A stretch of 64,000 nucleotides of DNA from DATMER01 sp963741305 (GTDB lineage: Bacteria; Acidobacteriota; Thermoanaerobaculia; Multivoradales; UBA5704): positions 6,510,001 to 6,574,000 of the forward strand of contig CAVUHL010000003.1 in the NCBI GenBank assembly GCA_963741305.1. The letters are read 5' to 3'. The notes under the pieces are model-generated. The model saw only the letters and a program-made list of their open reading frames with translations, was not told the DNA's origin and searched no databases. Made by a program: the position numbers and the translations under genes. Positions 41,112 through 50,416 of the stretch are shown piece after piece (within the stretch, counting starts at the first letter, position 1; every line of letters begins with the position of its first letter).

Positions 41112-43901
41112 TCAGTAGTTCCAGCGCACCCCCAGGAAGTACTGGCGGCCCGAGTAGTTGATCTCGCGGACCAGGTCCATCGTCCCGTCGCCGGTCGTGA
41201 ACAGCCGCTCCTCCTCGTCCGTGAGGTTGATGCCTTCCAGGGTCAACGAGAAGTGCTTGAAGAGGTGCACGTAGGCGCTCAGGTCCCAACGGATCGGGCC
41301 GGTGGTGCCCTCGGAGATGTTGCCGTTGGCGCCGAGGTTGTTGGTGACGTAGTCGTCCCGGTTGTTCACCGACACGCGCGAGCCCCACCGCGGCTTCTCG
41401 TAGAAGAGGGTGGCGTTCCAGGAGTTGTTGGACATCCCCTGAAGCGGCACCGTGACCTGCCGGCCGCTGCGGATGACCGTGGTCTCGGCGTCTACGTAGG
41501 AGTAGTTGCCATTGAAGCCGAAGTTGGCCCAGAAGCCGGGCAGGCCCGAGAAGCTCTGCTGATACGCGATCTCGAAACCCTCCAGCTTCGTGCCGTCGGA
41601 GTTGGCGGCGGTGCTGTAGGTCCAGATCAGGCTCGGATCGAGCAGCTGCGGCTGCGTCGGGAACACGGCGGCCACGGCGGCACGGTCCTCCGGACGGAGG
41701 GGCTCCTGGGTCGTCGGGAAGGAGATGAAGCTGTCGATGTCCTTGTAGAAGACAGCCACTCCCAGCACCGCCTTTTCGGTGAAGTACCACTCCGCGCCGA
41801 GGTCGATGTTGTCCGACCGCAGAGGCTCCAGCTGGGAGTTTCCGCCGGTCACCGTCAGGTTCGTGTTGCCATAGGCCTTGACGGGCGCCAGGTTGGCAAG
41901 GGAGGGCCGGGTCAGCGTGCGGCTCACGCCAGCGCGCAGCACGAGCTCCGGCGTGGCGTCGAAAGCGACGTTCAACGACGGCAGCAGGTCGCTGTAGTCG
42001 TTCGTCTCGGTGTTGCTGATCGTGCTCGACAGCCAACCCAGGCCCGTGGTCTTGGTGTCCACGAAGCGAGCGCCCAGGTTGAAGCGGAAGCCGCGCTCTT
42101 TCAGCTGGGTCACCCAGTTGTACTCCCCGTAGGCGCCCGCCGTCTCCTCGGTGACGACCCAGGTCGCCCGGCCCGGGCCGCGGAAAGGCAGGAAGCTCGA
42201 TCCGAAGTTGAAGGCGTTCTTGGCGCTAGGGAAGTCCAGCACCAGGAAGCGCAGCTCGGTTGCGTTGCCGAAACCGCCGACGTCCTCGAACTGGAAGACC
42301 CTGCTGATGGAGGAGAGGGATACACCCGGAGGCGTCGCGGTCTGCTGGAAGATCTGGCTGTCCACATCGCGTTCGTTGTAGATCGCGCCGAAGCGGAGAC
42401 TGTGCCCGGTGCGGACGAACCAATCGAAATCGAGCTTCGCGGTGTCGTTCGTGCGGTCGACGAGATTCTTCTGCAGCAGGCCGTCGCTCTGGACCACGAA
42501 GTTGGCCGGGTTGGTGACGTCGAGGTTGTAGTTGATCACGGCGACGTCGGGATTCTGCCTGAAGTCATACGAGAAGCCGATGTTGGGGTCCGTGGTCTCG
42601 ATGTTGACGCGGAAGAGGAGGTCCTCGTAGTCGGACTTGGCTCGGCCGAGCATACCAGTGAGGATCATGTTGTCGCTGATGTCGTACTCGAAGTCCGCCG
42701 TCAGCTGATCGAAAGTCGTCGTGTCTTCGGCCTCGCGGCTCTCCGTCCGCAGCGACACGCCCTTGAAGGTGCCGGCGACGGCCAGCTGTCCGTTGCCGTC
42801 CTGGGCCACGGTGACGTCGGTCGGGGTGATGCTGTTGAAGCCCCATGGGCCGAGACGGCGGAATTGGGCAAAGGAGTTGTAGCTGGTCGTCGTTGCCTCG
42901 AACTTCGAGTGCACCAGATTCAGGTTCAGGTCCAGCCGGTCGTTCGGGCGGAACTGGAGGGTGCTCGCCAGGCCCGTGCGCTCCTGGTCGTGCCGGAAGC
43001 TGTCCTGTCGGGGCAGGCGCGGGTACCACAGCGACTGGAGCTGCTGGTTGCTCAGCGCCGTCTCGTTTCCCTTGAAGGCCGCGTCCGGCCTCTGCCAGCG
43101 GACGGTGCCAAAGCCATCCTGCCAGGAGTTGCGTTCCATCTGCGCCGCGGAGATCATGAAGCCCAGGGTCTTCGCCTTGTTCGCCATGGTGTAGGTAGCC
43201 GTGATCCGCGGATCCGTCTCCTCCGACAGATCGTTGTAGCCGGTCTGGATCAGGACCGACGCTTGCGTATTGGGACTGTCCAGCGGGCTCGCGGTGTGCA
43301 GCTGGACCGAGCCTGCCACCCCGCCCTCCTCGATCGAAGCCACCATTGACTTGTTGATGTCGATGCGAGAGAAGAGCTCGGCGGGGAAGACGTTGAAGTC
43401 GAAGGCTCGGCCCCGGTTGATTGCGCCGGAGCTGTCGAGGCCGCCGGTCGAGGCTGGCACTTCCATGCCGTTGAGCGTGACCTGGGTGAACTCCGCGCCC
43501 AGGCCGCGCAGCGACAGCTGGCGCCCCTCGCCACCCTCGCGGACGATCGCCACGCCAGGCACGCGCTGGATGGCCTCCGCCAGGTTGAGGTCCGGCATCT
43601 TGCCGATGTCCTCGGTCACGATGCTCTCCCGGGCATTGACCGCATCCCGCTTCAGAGTGACGGACTCCTCGAGGGCGTGGCGATAGCCCGTGACGTCGAT
43701 GGTCTCGGTGACCACGACCGGTTCTTCCTCGGTGCTCTCTTCGCCCTCGGCTGCCTCGGGATCTTTCTTCTCCTGCTCCTGCGGTGCAGTCTCCTGGCCG
43801 GCGTCCTGTGCCAGGGCGGGGTGAAACCCGCCGAGGACCATGAGCAGGGCGACCAGGAGCGTGCTTGACCAGCGTGAGCGATCGGTCGACGGACTGAGCA
43901 T
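41112..43901 (-). CDS. TonB-dependent receptor, probably for oligogalacturonides
   Basis: 929 residues. The ATG at 43901 sits behind AAAGGAGG and starts a signal peptide (WSSTLLVALLMVLGGFHPALA). An acidic spacer (EEESTEEEPVVV-like, about 45-65) precedes ETIDVTGYRHALEES. The plug domain shows EDIGKMPDLNLAEAIQRVPG, REGGEGRQLSLRGLG and VTLNGMEV. The rest is a 22-strand-type barrel ending in YFLGVRWNY. It resembles the TIGR01782 group of sugar-type receptors seen in Proteobacteria and Acidobacteria. No SusD-like partner is present. It is first in the leftward operon, so it is likely induced with the pathway; the exact ligand is inferred from neighbours. Confidence 0.9.
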   Translation of the reverse strand: MLSPSTDRSRWSSTLLVALLMVLGGFHPALAQDAGQETAPQEQEKKDPEAAEGEESTEEEPVVVTETIDVTGYRHALEESVTLKRDAVNARESIVTEDIGKMPDLNLAEAIQRVPGVAIVREGGEGRQLSLRGLGAEFTQVTLNGMEVPASTGGLDSSGAINRGRAFDFNVFPAELFSRIDINKSMVASIEEGGVAGSVQLHTASPLDSPNTQASVLIQTGYNDLSEETDPRITATYTMANKAKTLGFMISAAQMERNSWQDGFGTVRWQRPDAAFKGNETALSNQQLQSLWYPRLPRQDSFRHDQERTGLASTLQFRPNDRLDLNLNLVHSKFEATTTSYNSFAQFRRLGPWGFNSITPTDVTVAQDGNGQLAVAGTFKGVSLRTESREAEDTTTFDQLTADFEYDISDNMILTGMLGRAKSDYEDLLFRVNIETTDPNIGFSYDFRQNPDVAVINYNLDVTNPANFVVQSDGLLQKNLVDRTNDTAKLDFDWFVRTGHSLRFGAIYNERDVDSQIFQQTATPPGVSLSSISRVFQFEDVGGFGNATELRFLVLDFPSAKNAFNFGSSFLPFRGPGRATWVVTEETAGAYGEYNWVTQLKERGFRFNLGARFVDTKTTGLGWLSSTISNTETNDYSDLLPSLNVAFDATPELVLRAGVSRTLTRPSLANLAPVKAYGNTNLTVTGGNSQLEPLRSDNIDLGAEWYFTEKAVLGVAVFYKDIDSFISFPTTQEPLRPEDRAAVAAVFPTQPQLLDPSLIWTYSTAANSDGTKLEGFEIAYQQSFSGLPGFWANFGFNGNYSYVDAETTVIRSGRQVTVPLQGMSNNSWNATLFYEKPRWGSRVSVNNRDDYVTNNLGANGNISEGTTGPIRWDLSAYVHLFKHFSLTLEGINLTDEEERLFTTGDGTMDLVREINYSGRQYFLGVRWNY

Positions 43902-44237
43902 ACGTTCCTCCTTTCGCTGAAATCACTTCCCGGTGACTAGGTGTAGCGGCCGAATCCGCCGTTCTTCGAAACCTGAGAGAGCCTGATCTCGGAGGATTGC
44001 TCGCGCTGGCACTCAGTATGGATCAAGTCGGGTCAGCGAAGCAAGAGAAAGTTGCCATCGCTGGCAAAATCGGAGGAGAGAATCGCGGGCTATCCCGGTC
44101 AACCTGCTGAAATAGAGGCAGTTATGTAATTTTCCTTCGTTGGACGACAGGCCCAGCCGAAGGCGCCGTTGGAGCCTGTTGGCCGGTTTCTTGTGCCACC
44201 GGTGGCTAAACTCGCCGGAGTTGGCTACAATGCCTTC
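43902..44237. promoter_or_regulatory. Divergent regulatory region of the pectin operons
   Basis: This 336-base gap separates the TonB-receptor operon from the polygalacturonase operon, so it must hold both promoters. It contains TTGCCA-TCGC-TGGCAA (44052-44067), a perfect inverted repeat with the spacing expected of a LacI-family operator. It also contains the 12-bp palindrome GCCACCGGTGGC (44195-44206), close to the polygalacturonase start. The LacI regulator encoded in the left operon is the natural candidate to bind one of them. No clear sigma-70 pair can be assigned. Confidence 0.55.
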
Positions 44238-45614
44238 ATGCCGAGAGGCCACATCATCGGGACCTTGTTGCTGCTGTTGGCGGGGGGCCAGCCCCTCTCA
44301 GCCCAGGATCCGACACCCGGACGGGTGGACTGGGCGATGGTCGAGACCATCGTCTCCCGCATCGAGGCGCCACGCATTCCGGCGCGGATCTACCGAGTGG
44401 CCGACTTCGGTGCTGCCGGCGGTATCGCCGATGGTGCCGCCGATGCGCGCCCTGCCATCCTCGCGGCGATCGCCAAGGCGACGGCCGATGGTGGCGGGCG
44501 CGTCGTGCTGTCCCCGGGCGTCTGGCTGAGCCGCGGCCCGATTCATCTGCAGAGCCGCATCGAGCTCCACCTCGAGCCGGGAGCGCACCTGCTGTTCTCG
44601 CCCGAACCGGAGCACTACCTGCCGGTGGTCGAGACCCGCTGGGAGGGCACGCGGGTGCTCAGCTACTCGCCGCTCATCTACGCCCGGGACGTCGAGGACG
44701 TGGCCATCACGGGCGCCGGGACCATCGATGGCAACGCACGGAGCGCGTTTCACCCTTGGCACCCCCTGGCGAATCCCGACATGCAGCGCCTTCGCCGCAT
44801 GGGCTTCACCGGCGTGCCGCTCCAGGAGCGCGTGTTCGCGGCCGGCACGCACCTGCGGCCGCCGCTCGTGCAGCTCCTGCGCGCCCGCCGCGTCCTCCTC
44901 GAGGGCTTCACCGCCGTGAACTCGCCCTTCTGGGTCAATCACCTGGTCTACTGCGAGCACGCCACCGTGCGCGCGATCAAGGTGGAGAGCCACTTCCCAA
45001 ATAACGACGGGGTGGACGTGGATTCGAGCCGCTACGTGCTGGTCGAGGACTCGATCTTCCGCACTGGGGACGACGCGGTGGTGATCAAGTCCGGCCGCGA
45101 TCTCGACGGCCGCACCGTCGGCAAGCCCAGCGAGTACGTGGTGGTTCGCCGCAACGACATGGGGGGCGAGGACGGCATCGCGCTGGGGAGCGAGATGTCG
45201 GGGGACATCCGCTACGTGTTCTTCACCGACAACGTGCTGCGCTCGGGGTCGTCGGCCATCCGCTTCAAGGCGAACCTGGACCGCGGCGGCACGGTCGAGC
45301 ACGTGGGGGTCCGGCGCTTCACGGTCGGTTCCTTCGAGCGTCTGTTCTGGTTCCAGCTCAACTATCCCGGCGAGCTGGGCGGCAACTTCCCTTCGACCTA
45401 TCGCGACATCGTCTTCGAGGAGTTCCAGGTGGAGAACGTGGGCACGCTCTTCGAAGCCCACGCGCCACCGCAGGCACCGCTTCGGGGCGTGGTCGTCCGC
45501 AACGTCGCCGTCGCCTCTGCGAAGCAGACCACGATCCTCGAAAACGTCCAGGACTTGCGGTTCGACGGCGTGACGATTGCGGGCCGTCCAGTGAACGTGG
45601 GGACGCCTCCATGA
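44238..45614 (+). CDS. Polygalacturonase (glycoside hydrolase family 28), secreted
   Basis: 458 residues from the ATG at 44238, which gives a signal peptide (RGHIIGTLLLLLAGGQPLSA); an in-frame ATG 69 bases upstream would spoil it. Right-handed beta-helix protein. An N-terminal YRVADFGAAGGIADGAADAR segment leads to the GH28 catalytic motifs: FPNNDGVDVDS (about 250), FRTGDDAVVIKSGRD with the two adjacent aspartates, and GGEDGIALGSEMSGDI in place of the usual G-x-H-G. It hydrolyses alpha-1,4 galacturonan or related oligomers, probably in the periplasm or outside. Its stop overlaps kduI (ATGA), so it leads the rightward operon. Confidence 0.9.
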   Translation: MPRGHIIGTLLLLLAGGQPLSAQDPTPGRVDWAMVETIVSRIEAPRIPARIYRVADFGAAGGIADGAADARPAILAAIAKATADGGGRVVLSPGVWLSRGPIHLQSRIELHLEPGAHLLFSPEPEHYLPVVETRWEGTRVLSYSPLIYARDVEDVAITGAGTIDGNARSAFHPWHPLANPDMQRLRRMGFTGVPLQERVFAAGTHLRPPLVQLLRARRVLLEGFTAVNSPFWVNHLVYCEHATVRAIKVESHFPNNDGVDVDSSRYVLVEDSIFRTGDDAVVIKSGRDLDGRTVGKPSEYVVVRRNDMGGEDGIALGSEMSGDIRYVFFTDNVLRSGSSAIRFKANLDRGGTVEHVGVRRFTVGSFERLFWFQLNYPGELGGNFPSTYRDIVFEEFQVENVGTLFEAHAPPQAPLRGVVVRNVAVASAKQTTILENVQDLRFDGVTIAGRPVNVGTPP

Positions 45615-46441
45615 AGGTCCGCTACGCGCCTGACTCCGTGCGTTTCGAGCGCATGAGCGCCGAGGAGGTCCGGGAGAGCTTCCTGATCGACACGCTCTTC
45701 GGCGAGGACCGCATCTCGATGGTCTACAGCGATCTCGATCGCGCCATCGTGGGCTCCGCCGTCCCAGCGACGAAGTCGCTCTTCCTGGGGTCGGCACCGG
45801 AGCTGCGCGCCGAGACGTTCTGCGAACGCCGCGAGCTCGGGGTCTTGAACATCGGCGGCCCCGGAACCGTCACGGTCGACGGCGACGAGTACGCGCTGGC
45901 CGGGCGTGACGGCCTCTACGTTGGCAGAGGCAGCAAGGCCATCACTTTCGCCAGCGACTCGGCCGAGACTCCAGCTAGATACTACCTGCTCAGCTTCCCC
46001 GCGCATGCCGCCCATCCGACGGTCCGCATCCGGCAGTCCGAGGCCGAGTCCGTGCGGTTGGGTAGCAGCGAGGCAGCCAACCAGCGAACCCTCTACAAGC
46101 TCATCCATCCGGGCGGCGCCCGGAGCTGCCAGCTGGTCATGGGCTTCACCGTGCTGGAGCCGGGCAGCGTGTGGAACACCATGCCGCCCCACACCCACGA
46201 GCGCCGCATGGAGGTCTACCTCTACTTCGACGTGCCCGAGGATGCTCGCGTGTTCCACTTCATGGGCCGCCCCGAGGCGACCCGGCACCTGGTAGTCGCC
46301 GACGGCCAGGCCGTGATCTCTCCGAGCTGGTCGATCCACTGCGGCGTGGGCACCGGCGCGTACGCCTTCTGCTGGGGCATGGGCGGCGAAAACCAGGCCT
46401 TCGACGACATGGATCATCTGACCCTCGACCAGCTGAGGTGA
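45611..46441 (+). CDS. kduI: 5-keto-4-deoxyuronate isomerase
   Basis: 276 residues, EC 5.3.1.17, converting 5-keto-4-deoxyuronate (DKI) to 2,5-diketo-3-deoxygluconate. The N-terminal RYAPDSVRFERMSAEEVRE and the metal-site block TMPPHTHERRMEVYLYFDVP, with two histidines and a glutamate, are diagnostic. A later histidine in SPSWSIHCGVG completes the cupin metal site. Length equals that of the E. coli enzyme. It starts inside the GH28 stop codon and is followed eight bases later by kduD, its pathway partner. Confidence 0.96.
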   Translation: MKVRYAPDSVRFERMSAEEVRESFLIDTLFGEDRISMVYSDLDRAIVGSAVPATKSLFLGSAPELRAETFCERRELGVLNIGGPGTVTVDGDEYALAGRDGLYVGRGSKAITFASDSAETPARYYLLSFPAHAAHPTVRIRQSEAESVRLGSSEAANQRTLYKLIHPGGARSCQLVMGFTVLEPGSVWNTMPPHTHERRMEVYLYFDVPEDARVFHFMGRPEATRHLVVADGQAVISPSWSIHCGVGTGAYAFCWGMGGENQAFDDMDHLTLDQLR

Positions 46442-46448
46442 GCAGGCC

Positions 46449-47210
46449 GTGATCCTCGATCAGTTCAAGCTCGACGGCAAGACCGCGATCGTCACGGGCA
46501 CCTCTCGGGGCCTCGGCCAGGGCATCGCGGTGGGGCTCGCCGAGGCCGGAGCCGACGTGGCTCTCGTTCACCGCTCCGGCGGATCGGAGACCCAGGAGCG
46601 GATCGAAGCGCTCGGCCGCCGCTGCATCACCGTGCAAGCAGATCTCGCCGACAGCGGCTCCGTCGCCAGGATCGTCGGCGAGACGGTCGAGAAGCTCGGC
46701 GGGATCGACATCCTGGTCAACAACGCCGGCATCATCCGCCGGGCGCCGGTCACCGAGCTCACCGAGAAGGACTGGGACGACGTGATGAACGTCAACGCCC
46801 GGACCCTCTTCTTCCTCAGCCAGGCCGTCGCCAGGGTCATGATCGAGCAGGGACGCGGCGGCAAGATCGTCAACGTCGCATCGCTGCTCAGCTTCCAGGG
46901 CGGCATCCGGGTGGCCTCGTACACAGCCTCGAAGAGCGCGGTCCTCGGGCTCACCCGTCTGCTCGCCAACGAGCTCGCCCCCCACGGCATCAACGTCAAT
47001 GCGATCGCTCCGGGGTACATGGCCACGGACAACACCAGGCCGCTCCGCGAGGATCCGGTCCGGAGCCAGGCCATCCTGGAGAGAATCCCCGCTGGACGGT
47101 GGGGCTCTCCCGAGGACCTTCAGGGCGCGGCCGTGTTCCTCGCTTCGGCCGCATCGGACTACATGCACGGCTACACCATCGCCGTGGACGGCGGTTGGCT
47201 GGCGCGGTGA
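46449..47210 (+). CDS. kduD: 2-deoxy-D-gluconate 3-dehydrogenase / DKII reductase
   Basis: 253 residues from a GTG at 46449 preceded by GAGGTGAG. Classical short-chain dehydrogenase with nucleotide motif TGTSRGLGQG, LVNNAGIIRR and catalytic Y-T-A-S-K; the serine is in VASLLSFQGG. It ends TIAVDGGWLAR. LDGKTAIVTGTSRGLGQG at the N-terminus and GIIRRAPVTELTEKDWD are typical of KduD, which reduces 2,5-diketo-3-deoxygluconate to 2-keto-3-deoxygluconate. Adjacency to kduI makes the assignment strong. Confidence 0.93.
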   Translation: MILDQFKLDGKTAIVTGTSRGLGQGIAVGLAEAGADVALVHRSGGSETQERIEALGRRCITVQADLADSGSVARIVGETVEKLGGIDILVNNAGIIRRAPVTELTEKDWDDVMNVNARTLFFLSQAVARVMIEQGRGGKIVNVASLLSFQGGIRVASYTASKSAVLGLTRLLANELAPHGINVNAIAPGYMATDNTRPLREDPVRSQAILERIPAGRWGSPEDLQGAAVFLASAASDYMHGYTIAVDGGWLAR

Positions 47211-47222
47211 GGACCTGATCCC

Positions 47223-49631
47223 ATGAGAACACCACTCGTTTTTTCGACCCTGTTCCTCCTTCCCCTCCTCGGATACGCCGAGGCAGGGACCATCGCGAGG
47301 CTCGAGGTCTCCAACCCCTCCGCTTTCGCCCGGCCCGATACCCTTGTGCGGCTCTCGCTGGACGAGCTGGGGGTGACCGGCGGTCCGCTGCAGGTGTGGG
47401 AAGGGAATGCCGCCAACACCGCAAGGCCCACCCAGCTTCTCGACGACGACGGTGACGGCAGCCCCGACGCTCTGGTCTTCCTGGCCGATCTCGGCGCCGC
47501 CGCGACGCACAGCTATCTCGTCGACCGTCGCGCGAGCGCGAGCGTGGTTCCGCCACGGGCCCACGCCGAGGTGTCGATCAAGGAAGGCGGCGCCTGGCAG
47601 GAGAAGAAATACGTGGGTGGCACGTTCCGGAGCGTTCGCCAAGTCACCATGCCGCCCCAATCGAGCGATCACAACGAATACCTCCGCTACGAGGGACCGG
47701 GCATTGAGAGCGACCAGGTCGGCTACCGGGTCTACCTCGACTGGCGCAACGGGTTCGACATCTTCGGCAAGAAGACGTCCGCGATGGTGCTGCCGGGCGT
47801 CGGTCTGGACGGCTACGAGAGCTATCACCAGATGGCCGACTGGGGCGCGGACATCCTGAAGGTGGGCCAGACCCTCGGCATGGGCGGTTTCGGCTATTGG
47901 GATGGCACCAAGGCGGTGCTGGTCTCCGACGTCGCGGAGCGCTCCACGACGACCAAGTCCGACGGCCCGATCCACGCCTCCTTCGATCTCGACTACAAGG
48001 GCTGGAAGACCGGCGCCGCGACCGTAGACCTCCACGCCACCCTGTCGATGCAGGCCGGGAGCCCCATGGTGGACGTGACCCTGATGACGTCCGCCCCGCT
48101 CGACAATCTCGCCGTCGGCCTGGTCACGCACCCGGACGCGGAGGTGATGGTGGGCGACCTCGACGTCACCGGGGAAGCCTGGAGCTACCTGGCGACCTTC
48201 GGCCGGCAGACGCTGTTCGAAGGCGACCATCTCGGAATGGTGCTCCTCTTCCGGAAGACGGACCTCGTCGAGCAGACCAAAGACGATGGCAGCCAGGTCC
48301 TGGTGCTGCGGCCGCGAGGCAGGGAGCTCTCGTATGCCTTCGGGGCGCTGTGGTCCGGCCAGAAGGGCGGCGTGCGGACCCGCGAGGAGCTCCAGGCCTT
48401 CCTGAAAGCCGAGGTCGAACGGCGCACTCTATCCCCTCGCATCCGCCTGAAGACGGAAGCGTCGCGCAGCATCCGCGAGCTGAGCCCTATCCAGATCTCG
48501 ACCCGCCTGGCCGAGTCGGAGATGAAGCGTCGCGGCGAGAGCCTTTCTCATGGCGGCTGGGATGCGATGACGTCGCGGCCCAGTAGCTGGAACTACACCA
48601 CCGGCCTTCTGATGCAGGCGATGGACGACCTCTCGGCGGCCGTCGGCGATCCCCGTTTCTCCGACTTCGCCCGGCGCACGATCGACAGCTACCTGACCAA
48701 GGACGGCGCGATCCTCGGCTACGAACCCGCTGAGTTCAACATCGACCACATCAACTCGGGCAAGATGCTGCAACGCTTGCAGGCCCGGCATCCCGACCCC
48801 ACCGACCCCAAATACCGGGCGGCCATCGGCGCGCTGGCGGCGCAGCTCGCGAAGCATCCCCGCACGTCGGAGGGCGCCTTCTGGCACAAGCAGCGCTACC
48901 CCCATCAGCTGTGGCTCGACGGCGTCTACATGGGGATGCCGTTTCTCGCCGGCGTCGGCGTCGCGGAGGGCGACGACCACAAGGTCGAGGAGGCGGTGCG
49001 GGAATTCACCATCGCGCGGTCCCATCTGCGTGACGCGCGCTCGGGCCTCTACTACCACGCCTGGGACGAAGCCAGGAAGCAGAACTGGGCGGACCCGGAG
49101 ACCGGCCGATCGCGCTTCTTCTGGGGGCGAGGGCTCGGCTGGTACGCCATGGCGCTGGTCGACATCCTCGACGTGATCCCACCCGGGAAGACCGAGCTGC
49201 GCGCGCCGCTCCTCGAAATCATTCCGGAGCTGGCAGAGAGCCTGGTCCGGCACCAGGACGCGACGGGCGTCTGGTTCCAGATCCTGGACATGCCCGCCGA
49301 ACCCGGGAACTACCGCGAGGCCTCGGCCTCGGCGATGTTCACCTACTTCCTGGCCAAGGCCATCAACAAGGGCTATCTAACCGGATCGTTTGAGCCAGCG
49401 GCGCGGAAGGCCTACGCGGGCCTGGTCGACGAGTTCGTGTCCGTCCATGCCGACGGGTCGCTCCACCTGACCAATGTCGTCGAGGTCGGTGGCCTGGGCT
49501 ACGGCCGGGACGGCAGCTATCGCTACTACATGAGCGAGCGCGTGATCGACAACGACCCCAAGGGTGTTGGCCCGGCGATCATGGCGGGCCTCCAGGTGTC
49601 CCAGCTCTCGAAGAAGTCTCAGGGGGATTGA
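47223..49631 (+). CDS. DUF4861 domain fused to GH105 unsaturated rhamnogalacturonyl hydrolase
   Basis: 802 residues with a signal peptide (TPLVFSTLFLLPLLGYAEA). The first half (about 22-410) is DUF4861-like, with YLRYEGPGIESDQVGYRVYLDWRN cut here as YLRYEGPGIESDQVG and DIFGKKT. The second half (about 425-795) is a GH105 (alpha/alpha)6 barrel: GGWDAMTSRPSSWNYTTGLL-type start, ELWL-like PHQLWLDGVYMGMPF with the catalytic aspartate, YYHAWDEARKQNWADPETG and SRFFWGRGLGWYAMALVD. GH105 enzymes remove the unsaturated uronate from lyase-cut pectin oligomers and feed KduI. The export signal suggests periplasmic action, while most GH105 enzymes are cytosolic. It overlaps the next start by one base. Confidence 0.88.
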   Translation: MRTPLVFSTLFLLPLLGYAEAGTIARLEVSNPSAFARPDTLVRLSLDELGVTGGPLQVWEGNAANTARPTQLLDDDGDGSPDALVFLADLGAAATHSYLVDRRASASVVPPRAHAEVSIKEGGAWQEKKYVGGTFRSVRQVTMPPQSSDHNEYLRYEGPGIESDQVGYRVYLDWRNGFDIFGKKTSAMVLPGVGLDGYESYHQMADWGADILKVGQTLGMGGFGYWDGTKAVLVSDVAERSTTTKSDGPIHASFDLDYKGWKTGAATVDLHATLSMQAGSPMVDVTLMTSAPLDNLAVGLVTHPDAEVMVGDLDVTGEAWSYLATFGRQTLFEGDHLGMVLLFRKTDLVEQTKDDGSQVLVLRPRGRELSYAFGALWSGQKGGVRTREELQAFLKAEVERRTLSPRIRLKTEASRSIRELSPIQISTRLAESEMKRRGESLSHGGWDAMTSRPSSWNYTTGLLMQAMDDLSAAVGDPRFSDFARRTIDSYLTKDGAILGYEPAEFNIDHINSGKMLQRLQARHPDPTDPKYRAAIGALAAQLAKHPRTSEGAFWHKQRYPHQLWLDGVYMGMPFLAGVGVAEGDDHKVEEAVREFTIARSHLRDARSGLYYHAWDEARKQNWADPETGRSRFFWGRGLGWYAMALVDILDVIPPGKTELRAPLLEIIPELAESLVRHQDATGVWFQILDMPAEPGNYREASASAMFTYFLAKAINKGYLTGSFEPAARKAYAGLVDEFVSVHADGSLHLTNVVEVGGLGYGRDGSYRYYMSERVIDNDPKGVGPAIMAGLQVSQLSKKSQGD

Positions 49632-50407
49632 TGGCCTTCGAAGGATTCGACCTCACCGGACGCATCGCGATCGTCCTCGGAGGCACCTCCGGCATCGGAC
49701 GTGCCCTGGTGGACGGTCTGCTGGAAGCAGGAGCCGACGTCGTCGCGAGCTCGCGACGGCAGGCGGAGGTCGACGCCACGGCCCTCGCAATCGAGCAACG
49801 CGGCAAGCGGACCTTGCGGGTCGCCTCCGACGTCACCGACCGCGCCTCCCTGGAAGCGCTCCGCGACGCCGCGCTCGAGGCCTTCGGCAAGATCGACATC
49901 CTGATCAACTGCGCGGGACGGACGCGGCGTCGGCCGACCCTCGAGGTCGACGACGCGGAGTGGCAGGGCATCCTCGACACCAACCTGACCGGCACGCTTC
50001 GCGCCTGCCAGGTCTTCGGCGCCCCCATGCTCGAGCGCGGCTACGGCCGCATCGTCAACATCGCCTCGCTGGCATCTTTCGTCGGCCTCTACGAGGTCGC
50101 CGCGTACGCCGCCAGCAAGGCCGGCGTGGCGGCGCTGACCAAGGCGCTCGCCATCGAGTGGGGATCCAGAGGCGTGCTGGTCAACGCCATCGCGCCCGGA
50201 GTCTTCCGCACTCCGCTCAACCAGGACCTTCTCGATGGCACCGAACGCGGCCGGGAGTTCAAGCTCCGCACCCCCCTCGGACGCTTCGGCCGGGTCGAGG
50301 AGCTCGCCGGAGCCGCCGTGTTCCTCGCCTCGGAAGCCGCCAGCTTCGTCAACGGGGAGGTGCTCGTCGTCGACGGCGGCTTCCTCGCCAGCGGCGTGAA
50401 CCAGTAG
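49631..50407 (+). CDS. Short-chain dehydrogenase of uronate metabolism
   Basis: 258 residues. The ATG at 49631 overlaps the GH105 stop (TGATG). SDR motifs: LGGTSGIGRALVDGL, LINCAGRTRRRP, the serine in IASLASFVGLYE, Y-A-A-S-K and VVDGGFLAS. It is clearly different from KduD in the same operon. It could reduce tagaturonate or another keto-uronate, supplying the UxaB-like step that is otherwise missing, or act as a second 2-keto-3-deoxygluconate dehydrogenase. The sequence alone does not settle this. Confidence 0.85.
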   Translation: MAFEGFDLTGRIAIVLGGTSGIGRALVDGLLEAGADVVASSRRQAEVDATALAIEQRGKRTLRVASDVTDRASLEALRDAALEAFGKIDILINCAGRTRRRPTLEVDDAEWQGILDTNLTGTLRACQVFGAPMLERGYGRIVNIASLASFVGLYEVAAYAASKAGVAALTKALAIEWGSRGVLVNAIAPGVFRTPLNQDLLDGTERGREFKLRTPLGRFGRVEELAGAAVFLASEAASFVNGEVLVVDGGFLASGVNQ

Positions 50408-50416
50408 GGAGACGCC

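Noticed and set aside
40941..43349. 802-codon plus-strand frame opposite the TonB receptor
   Set aside because: Shadow of a well-supported receptor gene; biased toward R/G/V/E with no motifs.
46260..48230. 656-codon minus-strand frame opposite kduD and the GH105 gene
   Set aside because: Antisense shadow with no domain; conflicts with a strongly supported operon.
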